From: Saccharomycopsis phalli
Taxonomy: Eukaryota > Ascomycota > Saccharomycetes > Ascoideales > Saccharomycopsidaceae
Reading direction: 5' to 3'
Assembly: GCA_020342235.1 (NCBI GenBank)
Contig: CP073219.1
Span: 124,001 to 188,000, forward strand
Length of the DNA stretch: 64,000 nucleotides
In this document: piece by piece, positions 35,878 through 45,185 of the stretch
Position numbering within the stretch: the stretch's first letter is position 1
Layout: each line of letters opens with the position of its first letter
Notes under the pieces: generated by a model
The model's database searches: none
What the model was told of the DNA's origin: nothing
The model's input: the letters and a program-made list of their open reading frames with translations, nothing else
Position numbers and translations under genes: made by a program

Positions 35878-37032
35878 TTTGATGTTTCTGTGAATAATTA
35901 TTCAGATTGCTAATCTATTTATACCTGGTCAAAAAGGAAATTTACAGCAATGTGGGACGCTGCAGGTTCGAGCCCATTAGTGTGGGGTACATCACCTTCA
36001 CCTCTCCACAGCAAGCCAATAGTGACATCAAAATCTTTCATTGTTTAAGCTTATTTTTGAGTCTGGAAATGGATATCACTCATACGGTATTGTAAATAAT
36101 GCAAGAGTGGAGAGCAGTTCTTTGGTTGATATTGGCAAGTCTAGCACGTGTGAAGACTATGATTCTCCTTTCGGCCGATGTCTACTAGCAAAATCCTTTA
36201 ATCCGTGAACCCTTTACCGATGAATTGGCCAGACGGTGGTAGTATTTGTCTTGTGAATACTCATGGTTGGTTTGTAACAAGTGTAGTTCAATTTTTCCTA
36301 ACATGCATATTTTTCGGCATTTCACCGTTAGAACCGGAATACCACCGAAACCTCATTACCGTTTGACAACTCATAATTTCCTATTTAGGCAATTATGTCG
36401 CATACACTCCGATGCAGGATTGATAGATCGCTGTTTCTCCGAATCCCATACCAGATTAGGCAAGATCATGTAATACCTAGTTTATACACACGTCTATAAC
36501 AGTGTTATACGCAATACAACTATCAGTAAGAACATATCATGTGTTGGCGAGAGTTATAAATTTTAGGACACATTTAAATGTTGGATATTGCGTCCAAGAA
36601 AAAGTGGGAATCGCAGCAATACCCAAAATTTCAAAAAGACTCCTTTTCCTTGGCATGGCATTATACGCACTCCGTGCTTTCTTATGCAACTTAAAACCAA
36701 CGCCCCTCTACAGTAGCCTACCGGGATTGATCACCACCGACCAATCGTGAATATGCCATTACTGTACAATACCCCAACCAACAAATGAATAGGCGACAAC
36801 TGAGGAGAATAAAAATACAAACAAGGAGAAATGGCACATTATGCGATCATGTTTACTTGCCAACAACACTCCCATGAACTATGCGCTATAATTTCTTTTC
36901 ATGCAACCTCGGTATGCAGACCGGAACTGAGGAGTGGTTGACAACAACTTTCCTAGCCGGCTCAAAATTATTTAAGCAATAACTATCGCTCTTAATATCA
37001 TTTGAAATTCATTTAAACGCAATTTTATAGTC
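35878..37032. promoter_or_regulatory. Divergent control region of inositol transporter and MIOX copy 2
   Basis: The 1155-bp region has no convincing gene; open frames up to 82 codons at 36246-36750 look random. CGG/CCG triplets, typical of zinc-cluster activator sites, occur at several places (CCGGAATACCACCG near 36334, GACCGG near 36919, GCCGGC near 36955). One CATGTG lies near 36539 and one ACGTGT near 36148. The length and divergent layout suit coordinated induction. The responsible factor is not identifiable from sequence. Confidence 0.4.
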
Positions 37033-37950
37033 ATGACTGCTGTTGAAACCAAATTTATTCACACTGATAGTGGAAGCCTCTTGGAAAGAATAGATGATGA
37101 AGTTCATGAAATAAATATTGCTCAAGACACTTCAAAGTGGGATGACGGCTCAAAGTTCGATGAGGAGAAGGACAAGACTAAATTCCGGAACTATGAAGAC
37201 GCCAGTGACACTGTCAAGGAGTTTTACAGAGAACAGCATGAGAAACAAACTGTCGCTTATAATTTGAAAGCACGAAATAAATTTAGCACCTCTGTGAGAG
37301 CCAGAATGAGTATATGGGATGCTTTATTGAAGTTGAACTCCTTGATTGACGACTCTGACCCGGACACTGAGCTTTCACAGATTGAGCACGCGTTACAGGC
37401 GGCACAAGCTATTAGAAAAGATGGAAAGCCAAGGTGGATGCAGTTGGTTGGCTTGATTCATGATCTTGGGAAGTTGCTTTACTTCTTTGACTCCGAGGGA
37501 CAGTGGGATGTTGTTGGAGATACCTTTCCGGTCGGCTGCGAGTTTTCTGACAAGTGTGTGTATCCAGAGACTTTCAAGGCCAACCCTGACTACAATAATC
37601 CAATATATAAGACAAAGTATGGAATTTATACTCCAAACTGTGGATTAGAAAATGTGATGCTCAGCTGGGGACACGATGAATACATTTATCATATTGCTTC
37701 CAAACAGAGCACTATCCCTAAAGAAGGTTTAGCAATGTTGAGATTCCATTCTTGCTATCCTATTCACAGAGAAGGGGCATATTCTTATTTGATGAACGAG
37801 AGTGACAAAGAACTTATGAAGGCAACCAGAGCATTTAACCCGTACGACTTGTATTCTAAGTCAGACGAGCTTTATGATTTAAAAGAGTTGACTAAGTACT
37901 ATCAAGATTTGATTGACGAATTTTTCCCAAACAAGATCATCGAGTGGTGA
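37033..37950 (+). CDS. Myo-inositol oxygenase (MIOX), copy 2
   Basis: The 305-residue paralogue of the gene at 32799-33779 carries out the same reaction (myo-inositol to D-glucuronate). Iron ligands are intact: His119 (EHALQAAQAIR), His143-Asp144 (LIHDLGK), His214 (SWGHDEY), His239 (RFHSCYP), Asp272 (PYDLYSK), and Lys147. It has a shorter N-terminus than copy 1. Start ATG 37033. Transcribed away from the transporter. Both copies have full active sites, so they may differ in regulation or affinity rather than one being a relic. Downstream glucuronate-pathway genes are not in the window. Confidence 0.96.
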   Translation: MTAVETKFIHTDSGSLLERIDDEVHEINIAQDTSKWDDGSKFDEEKDKTKFRNYEDASDTVKEFYREQHEKQTVAYNLKARNKFSTSVRARMSIWDALLKLNSLIDDSDPDTELSQIEHALQAAQAIRKDGKPRWMQLVGLIHDLGKLLYFFDSEGQWDVVGDTFPVGCEFSDKCVYPETFKANPDYNNPIYKTKYGIYTPNCGLENVMLSWGHDEYIYHIASKQSTIPKEGLAMLRFHSCYPIHREGAYSYLMNESDKELMKATRAFNPYDLYSKSDELYDLKELTKYYQDLIDEFFPNKIIEW

Positions 37951-38262
37951 ATATGGAGCTTTGACTGGGATTCAATTTATAATCCAAGTTCTACATACAA
38001 ATTGGTATAGCATATATACAACCAGCCTTATAAAATTTCTTTTAAGTTGTGAAAATATTAAATAAAGCTAAAAACGGGATCTGATTGTAGTGCAGTAAAA
38101 TAAATTGCTCTGAACTATTTTATCGTGGTATTATCACGGGCCAACATGTGTGGTCAGCTTTTATCATCAAAAGCGGAAGAACCACAAGGAAGTAACAATA
38201 GAAAAAAAAGACATAATCTTAATAGAGGGAAGTAGAATGCAATTTATTACATCTATTATATT

Positions 38263-39498
38263 TTATGAATATGTATCTATTTGTACGTCATTAATAAGTT
38301 GGTTATAGTTTTTCCCCTCAACGAATCTATACTCAATTTCAAACTCTTGCTCGTCACTATCTTGCTGTACACTAGAGTTTTCTTCTGAATGGTGATTGAA
38401 ATCCTCATGAAGTCTAAGCACCGTTAGTATATCCTGAGCCAAATATTCCATCGTAAATTTAGTTTTGTTGGCGAAGTACTCTATTGCCTGTGTTATAGAA
38501 GCAAACTGGGGGCCGTTAAAGAGAAACAAGTCGTCCATAACTTTTTTTGGCCTGCCATAATGAAGAGGACGTGCCTGCTGAAATTCTTGAAAATAACAGT
38601 GTCTTGAGACCGTGTCAATATTTGGTCTGTCGGATGAGTCAAATTGTATTATTTTATTCAACAAGTCGCAAATAAGCCCCTGATCGCCGAATGGCAAATT
38701 TCTTCTTTTATAATTATTCATAGTAGTGACGTATTTCTGAGAAGCAAACGAAAGATTGAAATAGATGCTTGGATAGTTTTCTTCGTTGGGCGTGCCAAGT
38801 AGTTGGATTACCGACTGTATCTCATGATACCAGTTAGAAGCTGGAAATAATTTCCGATTGAAACATACTTCAAAGAAAATACACCCAACCGACCAGATGT
38901 CTATAGATGTGTCGTACATCTTTTCTCCTACGAGGAGAAGCTCAGGTGCTCTGTATCCTATTGTGACCACGCGCTGGGTAAGATTTAACGGATTGGCTTC
39001 ATCATATGACTGAGGCACATACCTGGCTAGCCCAAAGTCTGCGATTTTGACAGTAAGATCCTCGTTTATCAAAATGTTGCTTGGCTTCAAATCTCGATGG
39101 ATGATATTGGCAGAATGAAGCTGGTGAACTCCCAAGACGATCTGCCACAAAATATACTTGAGCTTCACGGGAGATAACTTGTGTCGATGTGTTTGCATAA
39201 ATTTGTGCAAATCGTAGTCCATCAATTCTTGCACAATGTATATTACATGGAAGTCTAGTTGCTGCTGGATGACAACATCCAATAGCTTGACAATATTACA
39301 CCGAGGGTCCAGACTGAACAACTGCAAGATCATGATTTCACGAAACACCTTGATGATGTCGATTAGACTGTTATTATCACAGGTCAACATCTTTATTGCA
39401 ACATATTGGCCAGTATAGTTGTCTACAGCCTTGACCACCGTACCGTATCCACCTCGTCCAATATAATCATAGAAGGAATATCTTTCTGGAAGATTCAT
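38263..39498 (-). CDS. MAPK-like protein kinase with altered activation loop
   Basis: The 411-residue kinase starts at ATG 39498 (MNLPERYSFYDYIGRGGYGT); a further ATG at 39534 gives 12 extra residues. Present are the Gly loop IGRGGYGTV (13-21), VAIK (Lys36), LHSANIIHRDLKPSNILI, DFGLAR and the CMGC-type IWSVGCIF. The LHSANIIHRDLKPSN and YDLHKFM patterns are MAPK-like. The activation segment NLTQRVVTIGYRAPE has TQR where MAPKs have T-X-Y, and IGYRAPE instead of the usual RWYRAPE. The C-terminus is a long tail (about 300-411) without known domains. It could be a divergent Smk1-like or lineage-specific MAPK; I cannot assign an orthologue. Confidence 0.85.
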   Translation of the reverse strand: MNLPERYSFYDYIGRGGYGTVVKAVDNYTGQYVAIKMLTCDNNSLIDIIKVFREIMILQLFSLDPRCNIVKLLDVVIQQQLDFHVIYIVQELMDYDLHKFMQTHRHKLSPVKLKYILWQIVLGVHQLHSANIIHRDLKPSNILINEDLTVKIADFGLARYVPQSYDEANPLNLTQRVVTIGYRAPELLLVGEKMYDTSIDIWSVGCIFFEVCFNRKLFPASNWYHEIQSVIQLLGTPNEENYPSIYFNLSFASQKYVTTMNNYKRRNLPFGDQGLICDLLNKIIQFDSSDRPNIDTVSRHCYFQEFQQARPLHYGRPKKVMDDLFLFNGPQFASITQAIEYFANKTKFTMEYLAQDILTVLRLHEDFNHHSEENSSVQQDSDEQEFEIEYRFVEGKNYNQLINDVQIDTYS

Positions 39499-39667
39499 GG
39501 CGACGCAAAAAACCCCAACAATAATAGAGCCCACGATAATATTATTAATAGCGGATACCTATACCATTTATACATACGATTCGGTCTAATTATAGATGCA
39601 GTACATATTGGGGCTACCCTTAAACTTGATACCTGCATGTTTTAAATTCCATGATAAATACAAAGCT

Positions 39668-40924
39668 CTATCTTAAGGACTTGTAGCGTGACATTAGAGA
39701 TATTTCTGCGGGATCCTGGTCCGGCTCCACCCATTGGAAATTCTCTCCATTACTGGCCCAGTATTCCTGGAATAGCTGTTCCATTTCCGTTTGCTCAGTG
39801 ATTTGCATGCGTCTCTTTCGTAAATTCTCTCTGAAAAACACAATCAACTTTCTCTTTTCCTCGGCCACCTCAAGTCCTTCCTCCTCATACTCTACCAACC
39901 CACCCCCCGATTCGTCACTATACAGCAATAGGCTTTTCACTCCCTCGGTACCATCACGCGTCACGTTGTAGTTGGTGGTGTTTGTATCATACATCTCCTC
40001 AAAATGAACAAAGACCATCTCATAAAACCGCAATTCCTGGTGGTGCAAGTATTTGTACCACATTCCTACTCCGTTGCGCCACTTCACCCGCTGGGTGTTG
40101 TTGTTGAAGTATCCTAGTATGGCCGTGACGCCAAGCAAGCTCACATTGAAGAGATAACTTCCAAGCATGAGCTTCAAGCCGGTAGTCGAGACAGAGGACA
40201 TGCCAGTCAATTCCACTGCAAACCGGTCAAACACCCATCCGCTTGCAATTTCAATTGCGGTAAACCCCCCAATATAACAAGGCACGTACTTGGATATAAC
40301 CGTGTGCTTCAAGTTATCGATATACTGCTCGCTTCCCACGGTATCCTCGACGAGCTTAAACGCATTCTGTAAATTTTCCACTGGCTGAACACTTTGATGG
40401 TTCAAGATAACTCGCAACGCAATCTGCAAGTTGTCTTCGCTGATAATCTTGCCTCTACTTTTCAATTTCTCAATCACCAGCAAGATACGGCCGGAGTTCG
40501 GCACTGGATGCGTGAGAAGATAGCTTTCGATGATTTTTTCATTGTGGTTGTATGCAATACTGTTAATGGTCGGATTGTCGTTGGCAAAGACAAAAGTTTC
40601 CAACAAGTCTTCAGCACAATGTCTTGAATTGCTGGACGACTCGTCGAAAATCTCGTGGATCGTCGAGCTCTCAATCCTCTTGGTGCTGATATTTCTGCCA
40701 TTGATTACTTGCTGCTCCAACTTCCGACATGACCGGATTGCGTCTATAATAACTTTCTCACACAACTTGTAGTCTTGTCCCACATCTGCCTGGGAATACT
40801 TTGCCAATCTATCTTTCAACGCACCAAAGTTGAAGGGCGCCTCCTGGAATAGCGAGCTTTGCCAACGTTTAAGAACCTGCCCCGTCAAGACCCTCAGTCT
40901 AATGCACCTCTTTAATACCAACAT
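39668..40924 (-). CDS. Putative mitochondrial membrane protein, unassigned
   Basis: The 418-residue protein starts at ATG 40924 (MLVLKRCIRLRVLTGQVLKR), a basic, acid-free N-terminus typical of a mitochondrial presequence; the longer frame opens at GTG. The middle is helical (residues about 40-200). Two hydrophobic stretches follow (about 212-240 and 249-270). The C-terminus has FYEMVFVHFEEMYD, an acidic insert, and QEYWASNGENFQWVEPDQDP. I recall no family with certainty. Function in mitochondrial gene expression or assembly is a guess. It shares an 88-bp bidirectional promoter with CFD1. Confidence 0.75.
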   Translation of the reverse strand: MLVLKRCIRLRVLTGQVLKRWQSSLFQEAPFNFGALKDRLAKYSQADVGQDYKLCEKVIIDAIRSCRKLEQQVINGRNISTKRIESSTIHEIFDESSSNSRHCAEDLLETFVFANDNPTINSIAYNHNEKIIESYLLTHPVPNSGRILLVIEKLKSRGKIISEDNLQIALRVILNHQSVQPVENLQNAFKLVEDTVGSEQYIDNLKHTVISKYVPCYIGGFTAIEIASGWVFDRFAVELTGMSSVSTTGLKLMLGSYLFNVSLLGVTAILGYFNNNTQRVKWRNGVGMWYKYLHHQELRFYEMVFVHFEEMYDTNTTNYNVTRDGTEGVKSLLLYSDESGGGLVEYEEEGLEVAEEKRKLIVFFRENLRKRRMQITEQTEMEQLFQEYWASNGENFQWVEPDQDPAEISLMSRYKSLR

Positions 40925-41012
40925 CAATGTCACTCAACCCACTGGGCATTTTTCTTGTATTGCAGTCACGTGACCATGACCCCAAAAGTTGCAAGTCTTT
41001 AGTAATCATACC
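40925..41012. promoter_or_regulatory. 88-bp bidirectional promoter with GTCACGTGAC palindrome
   Basis: The perfect 10-bp palindrome lies at 40965-40974, midway between the two divergent ATGs. It is a Cbf1-type site in a minimal shared promoter. Confidence 0.5.
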
Positions 41013-41861
41013 ATGTCTGATTTCCCAGCACCTGAGTCGCTAGCTCACATAAAGCACATTGTCTTGGTATTGTCCGGAAAGGGCGGGGTCGGGAAGTCGT
41101 CTGTGACCACCCAGCTTGCTCTCAGCTTGGCTCTAGAGGGGTTTAAAGTAGGGGTATTAGACATTGACCTCACGGGACCATCGATACCCCGGATGTTTGG
41201 TTTGGAAGGAAAGCAGATTTACCAGTCTGATAAGGGATGGGTTCCAGTGCAAGTGGATCTGAATCCAAACTTGTCTGTCATATCCTTGGGGTTCCTAATT
41301 GGCGACCGAGGCAACAGTGTGGTCTGGAGAGGTCCGAAAAAGACCTCGATGATCTCGCAATTCATTTCAAACGTGGTCTGGCCGAAGGATCTAGACTACC
41401 TTATAATAGACACTCCGCCAGGAACGTCGGATGAGCATATTTCGATCGCGGAGCAGTTGAAATGTGCAAATCCAGATGGCGGGATTCTTGTGACTCAACC
41501 GCAGGCAGTGTCTATTGACGATGTCAAGAAGGAAATGAATTTCTGCAAGAAGGTCAACTTCCGAATTCTTGGCGTGGTTGAAAATATGAGCGGATACATG
41601 TGTCCTTGTTGTGGAGAGATCACCAACATTTTTGGTGCCGGAGGTGGGAAGAACTTTGCGGAACAGTACCACTTAAAGTTTCTCGGTGCGTTACCAATGG
41701 ACCCAAGTTTTGTGGAGATGATCGAGGACAATAATAAGGACAACCGGGACGAAAAGAAGGTGGCATTGTTGGACAAATATAGCCGGTGCCAGTTGAAGCT
41801 GGTGTTTGAAGGGGTAGTCAAGGGGCTATTGGAACAAGATATCCCTTCTAGAGTCGGCTAG
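41013..41861 (+). CDS. CFD1: Cytosolic Fe-S cluster assembly scaffold Cfd1 (Nubp2)
   Basis: The 282-residue P-loop NTPase starts at ATG 41013 (MSDFPAPESLAHIKHIVLVL); the longer frame opens at TTG. Deviant Walker A GKGGVGKS is at 22-29, the DIDLTGPSIPRMFG block at 50-63, and DTPPGTSDEH at 133-142. The CPCC cluster-bridging motif is at 197-200. With Nbp35 it forms the scaffold on which cytosolic [4Fe-4S] clusters are built for transfer to apoproteins. It lacks the N-terminal four-Cys motif of Nbp35, so it is Cfd1 rather than Nbp35. Length agrees with S. cerevisiae Cfd1 (293). Confidence 0.96.
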   Translation: MSDFPAPESLAHIKHIVLVLSGKGGVGKSSVTTQLALSLALEGFKVGVLDIDLTGPSIPRMFGLEGKQIYQSDKGWVPVQVDLNPNLSVISLGFLIGDRGNSVVWRGPKKTSMISQFISNVVWPKDLDYLIIDTPPGTSDEHISIAEQLKCANPDGGILVTQPQAVSIDDVKKEMNFCKKVNFRILGVVENMSGYMCPCCGEITNIFGAGGGKNFAEQYHLKFLGALPMDPSFVEMIEDNNKDNRDEKKVALLDKYSRCQLKLVFEGVVKGLLEQDIPSRVG

Positions 41862-41908
41862 CTACACTGAGGATTAAACATGTACCATAATATATATATA
41901 TTACGACA

Positions 41909-42271
41909 TTAAATTAAGGTGACGCCCTCATCACAGTACCCTGCCAAACCGGAATCACGTGACACAGCGTAGTAGGCGACGACCCGGTCAATGACATATG
42001 GGGCGTCCAAATTCTCCTTGATGCAGTACCCGACCGCTTCCTGGCCCTTTATCTTCTTATTCAATTGTTTCCGCTGAGCAGCGGCATCACAGGACTGTGT
42101 ACCGTTGGAGGTGACTTTAAAGACCCCGGAGTCTCCCAAGTCATGAACTCTGGTGTAGCAGTGCATGATATCATAGTTTTCTTTGGTCCATATCTTGAAG
42201 TATTCAACCGACAAAATCACGGCAGCAACACCTAGAACGCTGTTGATCAACGACTTTCTTCTGCTGATCAT
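41909..42271 (-). CDS. Small N-terminally anchored protein, unknown function
   Basis: The 120-residue protein begins MISRRKSLINSVLGVAAVIL: a short basic head then one hydrophobic helix (about 8-24), i.e. a signal anchor or inner-membrane anchor. The following soluble domain has four or five cysteines (HCYTRV, SCDAAA, GYCIKE, GYCDEG), suggesting one or two disulphides in an oxidising compartment such as ER lumen or mitochondrial intermembrane space. I do not recognise the family. It is convergent with CFD1 (48 bp between stops) and divergent from NSE3 (100 bp). Confidence 0.7.
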   Translation of the reverse strand: MISRRKSLINSVLGVAAVILSVEYFKIWTKENYDIMHCYTRVHDLGDSGVFKVTSNGTQSCDAAAQRKQLNKKIKGQEAVGYCIKENLDAPYVIDRVVAYYAVSRDSGLAGYCDEGVTLI

Positions 42272-42371
42272 TGTAGTTGTACTAGTCTAGACATGAGAAA
42301 ATCTGTTGATGACCAAATGCTGACAAACCCACATGACTAAGCGATTACCGACATTGTGCCGGTGAATTTGC

Positions 42372-43217
42372 ATGTCCATCATAATGCGCAAGAGAACACG
42401 TGCTGACGTTGAGGAGCTGGAAGAGACCAGCAGGGAATCCACTTATTCACACGAAAGCAATGACAGGGTGCTACAGATGGCACAGAAGATGGTTCGTGCT
42501 GTTTTAGGTCTCGAGTATCAAAGGACTGCGATTACCAGGACCCAATTGCAGAGGCATGTTTGGGAAGACCAGTCGTTTCGCGATGTGAAATTGGCAGAGG
42601 TATTGCCATTGTGCCAGAAGATATTGAATGAGACGTTTGGGTTTGAATTACGGGAGATACCTGACAAGAAGGGGTCCAAGGCAGGTGCGTCTTATATTTT
42701 GACCTCTGGTTTACTGGAAAAGAACCGGCAGATTTTGGGTCGTTTTTGGAAAGATTCCAGCGAGGCATACTTTGCAAAAGAGTCTGTGCCACGGAGTGTC
42801 AAAGATAACAGCCAGTTACCCCTCGACCAAGGGGAAATGGCCCTGAATGGGTATCTTGTAGTGGTGCTAGCATGTGTTCTTCTTAGTGCCAACAACATCA
42901 ACAAGACCGAGTTGGTGAGTACGTTGCAGACATGTCTTTGTGTATCCGAATCTGATCACCTACCAATGTTGCTCAACAACAACGAGAAGGTCACGTTGGA
43001 CGGCTATCTACTGCTGTTGGAGAAGCAGGACTACTTGGCCAAGCGAGTGGAAAAAACCGACGAGGGAGACATTGAGGAATACTCGCTTGGGGGCCGATCC
43101 AAAGTGGAGTTTCCTCTAGATAGCTTGGTTTCGTTTGTAGACAAAATCACAGGACAGACTGTGGACGAGGACATGGTAAGCAAGATAAACTTAAGTATTG
43201 GAAACGCATACAAATAA
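42372..43217 (+). CDS. NSE3: Smc5-Smc6 complex subunit Nse3 (MAGE domain)
   Basis: The 281-residue protein has a MAGE-type double winged-helix. MAQKMVRAVLGLEYQRTAIT followed by RTQLQRHV forms the first WH domain, and KILNETFGFELREIPDKK continues it. The second WH includes GYLVVVLACVLLSANNINKT and LDGYLLLLEKQDYLAKRVEK. Nse3 binds Nse1 (a RING subunit) and Nse4 in the head module of the Smc5-Smc6 genome stability complex and contacts DNA. Start ATG 42372; an internal ATG three codons later is possible. Length is close to S. cerevisiae Nse3 (303). The 3' end lies 51 bp from the convergent BUR1 stop. Confidence 0.85.
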   Translation: MSIIMRKRTRADVEELEETSRESTYSHESNDRVLQMAQKMVRAVLGLEYQRTAITRTQLQRHVWEDQSFRDVKLAEVLPLCQKILNETFGFELREIPDKKGSKAGASYILTSGLLEKNRQILGRFWKDSSEAYFAKESVPRSVKDNSQLPLDQGEMALNGYLVVVLACVLLSANNINKTELVSTLQTCLCVSESDHLPMLLNNNEKVTLDGYLLLLEKQDYLAKRVEKTDEGDIEEYSLGGRSKVEFPLDSLVSFVDKITGQTVDEDMVSKINLSIGNAYK

Positions 43218-43268
43218 ATAAGCTGCTGGGGGCAGGCCAGGTTTTATTATACATTATTACTCTATACA

Positions 43269-45185
43269 TTATTCATTTTTCTGCCTCTTTCTGGATAAGT
43301 CGGTACCAGTACCCACTCGCCTCTTGGACAGCTCGGTATTTACATGACTTGGATCTGCCGTCATATTGACAAGCGCAGTCGTCGATTTTGTTTTCCTGAG
43401 ATCTTGTCCTTGGCCGATGCTTTGCTGCACCTGAGGACTCTTTCCCTGGGCGATGATCGTGTCGAGTCCTGCGCCGGTTTCCCATGGAGGAATATTGATC
43501 TGGCTATTTCCCGCGCCACCGGATGACTTCCCACCCACGGCCGATTTCCCACCACTGGACGGCTTTGCACCGGCTGGCGGTGGTTTTTTATTCCACAGGC
43601 TGTTGCTTGGGCCCCCTCCATTGACAGATGATCGATTAGCGTTGACGTAATAGTCGGCCCGTTTTTTGTTGTAATTGTCTCTGTACTTTGACTTTCTGTC
43701 TTCAAACAGTCTTTTCTCGCCGTATCTTCTGTCGTCATGTCTTTTGTCATCATGTCTTTTGTCATCATGTCTTTTGTCATCATGTCTTCTGTCATCATGT
43801 CTTCTATCTTCATATCTTCTATCGTCATGTCTTCTATCATCATATCTTCTATCTTCATATCTTCGATCCTCACGCCTTCTGTCATCATATCTTCGATCAT
43901 CATATCTTCGATCATCATATCTTCGATCATCATATCTTCGATCATCATATCTTCTATCGTCATATCTTCTATCATCAAAACGCTTCTCGTCTCGCCACAG
44001 CTTTTGCGTATGATGCATCCCCTGACGAGAGTTCCCCTGTCTCACTTGAGAACTCTCCATCTGCAACCGGCGCTCTCTCTCTTGATTGAACCGCTTATTA
44101 TCGATCTCATGACTCTCACCGTACTTTGGAATCTCATGTGGCTCAATTACGCGTGGTGCCACGGTGAAATACTTGTGCTGAAGTGCCTGGTGGGCATTGA
44201 ATCTGGTCAATGGATTAAGATGCAACAACTTCCCCAAAAGATCCAAGCCATAGTACCGGGACTCTGTGGTGGAGAAATGCCTGGAAAATCGGTCCTTTAG
44301 AGTAGGAACCTGCTGATCAAATACTGCCTCAAGTGGATTCGGTAGCTCCTTGTACTCAGGATAACTCTTTAGGTTGGGCTCGCCAATAAGCTTGAAGATC
44401 CGAAGGAGCTGGTCCAAGTCGGTTTTCCCTTGGATGATTGGCACGGTCTCAAACATCTCCGCGAAAATGCACCCCACACCCCACATATCAATAGCAGTGG
44501 TGTACATTCGATCGCCAAGAAGAAGTTCCGGTGCCCGGTACCATCTTGTCACCACAAGCCCGGTGTACTTTGCTTTTACTTCCGAAGGACCTCCGCTGTT
44601 CCGCGGCGCGTGTCCGTAGTACTTTCGGGCCAACCCAAAGTCTGCAATCTTCAACAAGCCATTGTGGTCGACAAGCAAGTTTGCTGTCTTGATATCCCGA
44701 TGATAGTACTTCTTGTGGTGCAAGTAGTCCAAGCCTTCAAGCAACTGTTTTAAAAAACACTTGATCACAGCCTCCGAGAACTTTATATCTGGATTGTGGA
44801 GCAACCCCGACAAGTCGGATTTCATGTATGGGCTCACAAGGAAGAAATCACAGTTGACGGTGTTGCCCTGCGAAAGCTTTGGGTTCTTCTCCTTTACTAT
44901 ATCCAAAAGCGGCAAAACGTTTCGGTGGGACAATTGCTTGAGAATACAAACTTCTCGAAGCGCAGTGATGGGAAATCCTTCTTTAAAGTCATGGATAATA
45001 ATTTTCTTCAAGGCAACAAGCCTGGTTTTGTGCTTATCGGCACTGGTGTTGCCCCTTAGCACGCACTTGGTCACAGTCCCAAATGTCCCCTCGCCAAGAT
45101 CACTGATGACGGAATAGTTATCTATCGAAGACATCCCAAAGAATGGCACATTATAGATTGTGTCGCTAGAAGGAAGCATTTCCAT
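43269..45185 (-). CDS. BUR1: Bur1/Sgv1 cyclin-dependent kinase (Cdk9-type)
   Basis: The 638-residue kinase starts at ATG 45185 (MEMLPSSDTIYNVPFFGMSS); upstream frame opens at GTG and is not family-like. An ATG at 45134 falls inside the conserved FFGMSSIDNYSVISDLGEGT (family F.G.S.I.DYE), so it is less likely. LGEGTFGTV, VALKK, HHKKYYHRDIKTANLLVDHN, DFGLARKYYG and the T-loop KYTGLVVTRWYRAPELLLGD are all intact, with the activating Thr. Bur1 with cyclin Bur2 phosphorylates Spt5 and the polymerase II tail during elongation. The C-terminal tail carries a long DDRRY/DDRRH array, then Gly/Ser/Pro-rich sequence. Confidence 0.93.
   Translation of the reverse strand: MEMLPSSDTIYNVPFFGMSSIDNYSVISDLGEGTFGTVTKCVLRGNTSADKHKTRLVALKKIIIHDFKEGFPITALREVCILKQLSHRNVLPLLDIVKEKNPKLSQGNTVNCDFFLVSPYMKSDLSGLLHNPDIKFSEAVIKCFLKQLLEGLDYLHHKKYYHRDIKTANLLVDHNGLLKIADFGLARKYYGHAPRNSGGPSEVKAKYTGLVVTRWYRAPELLLGDRMYTTAIDMWGVGCIFAEMFETVPIIQGKTDLDQLLRIFKLIGEPNLKSYPEYKELPNPLEAVFDQQVPTLKDRFSRHFSTTESRYYGLDLLGKLLHLNPLTRFNAHQALQHKYFTVAPRVIEPHEIPKYGESHEIDNKRFNQERERRLQMESSQVRQGNSRQGMHHTQKLWRDEKRFDDRRYDDRRYDDRRYDDRRYDDRRYDDRRYDDRRREDRRYEDRRYDDRRHDDRRYEDRRHDDRRHDDKRHDDKRHDDKRHDDRRYGEKRLFEDRKSKYRDNYNKKRADYYVNANRSSVNGGGPSNSLWNKKPPPAGAKPSSGGKSAVGGKSSGGAGNSQINIPPWETGAGLDTIIAQGKSPQVQQSIGQGQDLRKTKSTTALVNMTADPSHVNTELSKRRVGTGTDLSRKRQKNE
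43735..43990 (-). repeat. In-frame 15-nt repeats coding (R)YDDR/HDDR array in Bur1
   Basis: About 17 copies of a 15-nt unit (plus strand TCATCATATCTTCGA-like) encode alternating RRYDD, RRHDD, KRHDD and RRYED. The array is an Arg/Asp alternating tract similar in composition to RD domains of RNA-binding elongation factors. All copies keep the frame. Confidence 0.85.

Noticed and set aside
35955-35990. tRNA-like B-box GGTTCGAGCCC upstream of the inositol transporter
   Set aside because: The flanks do not form a T-arm or acceptor stem, and no A-box lies at a proper distance upstream.
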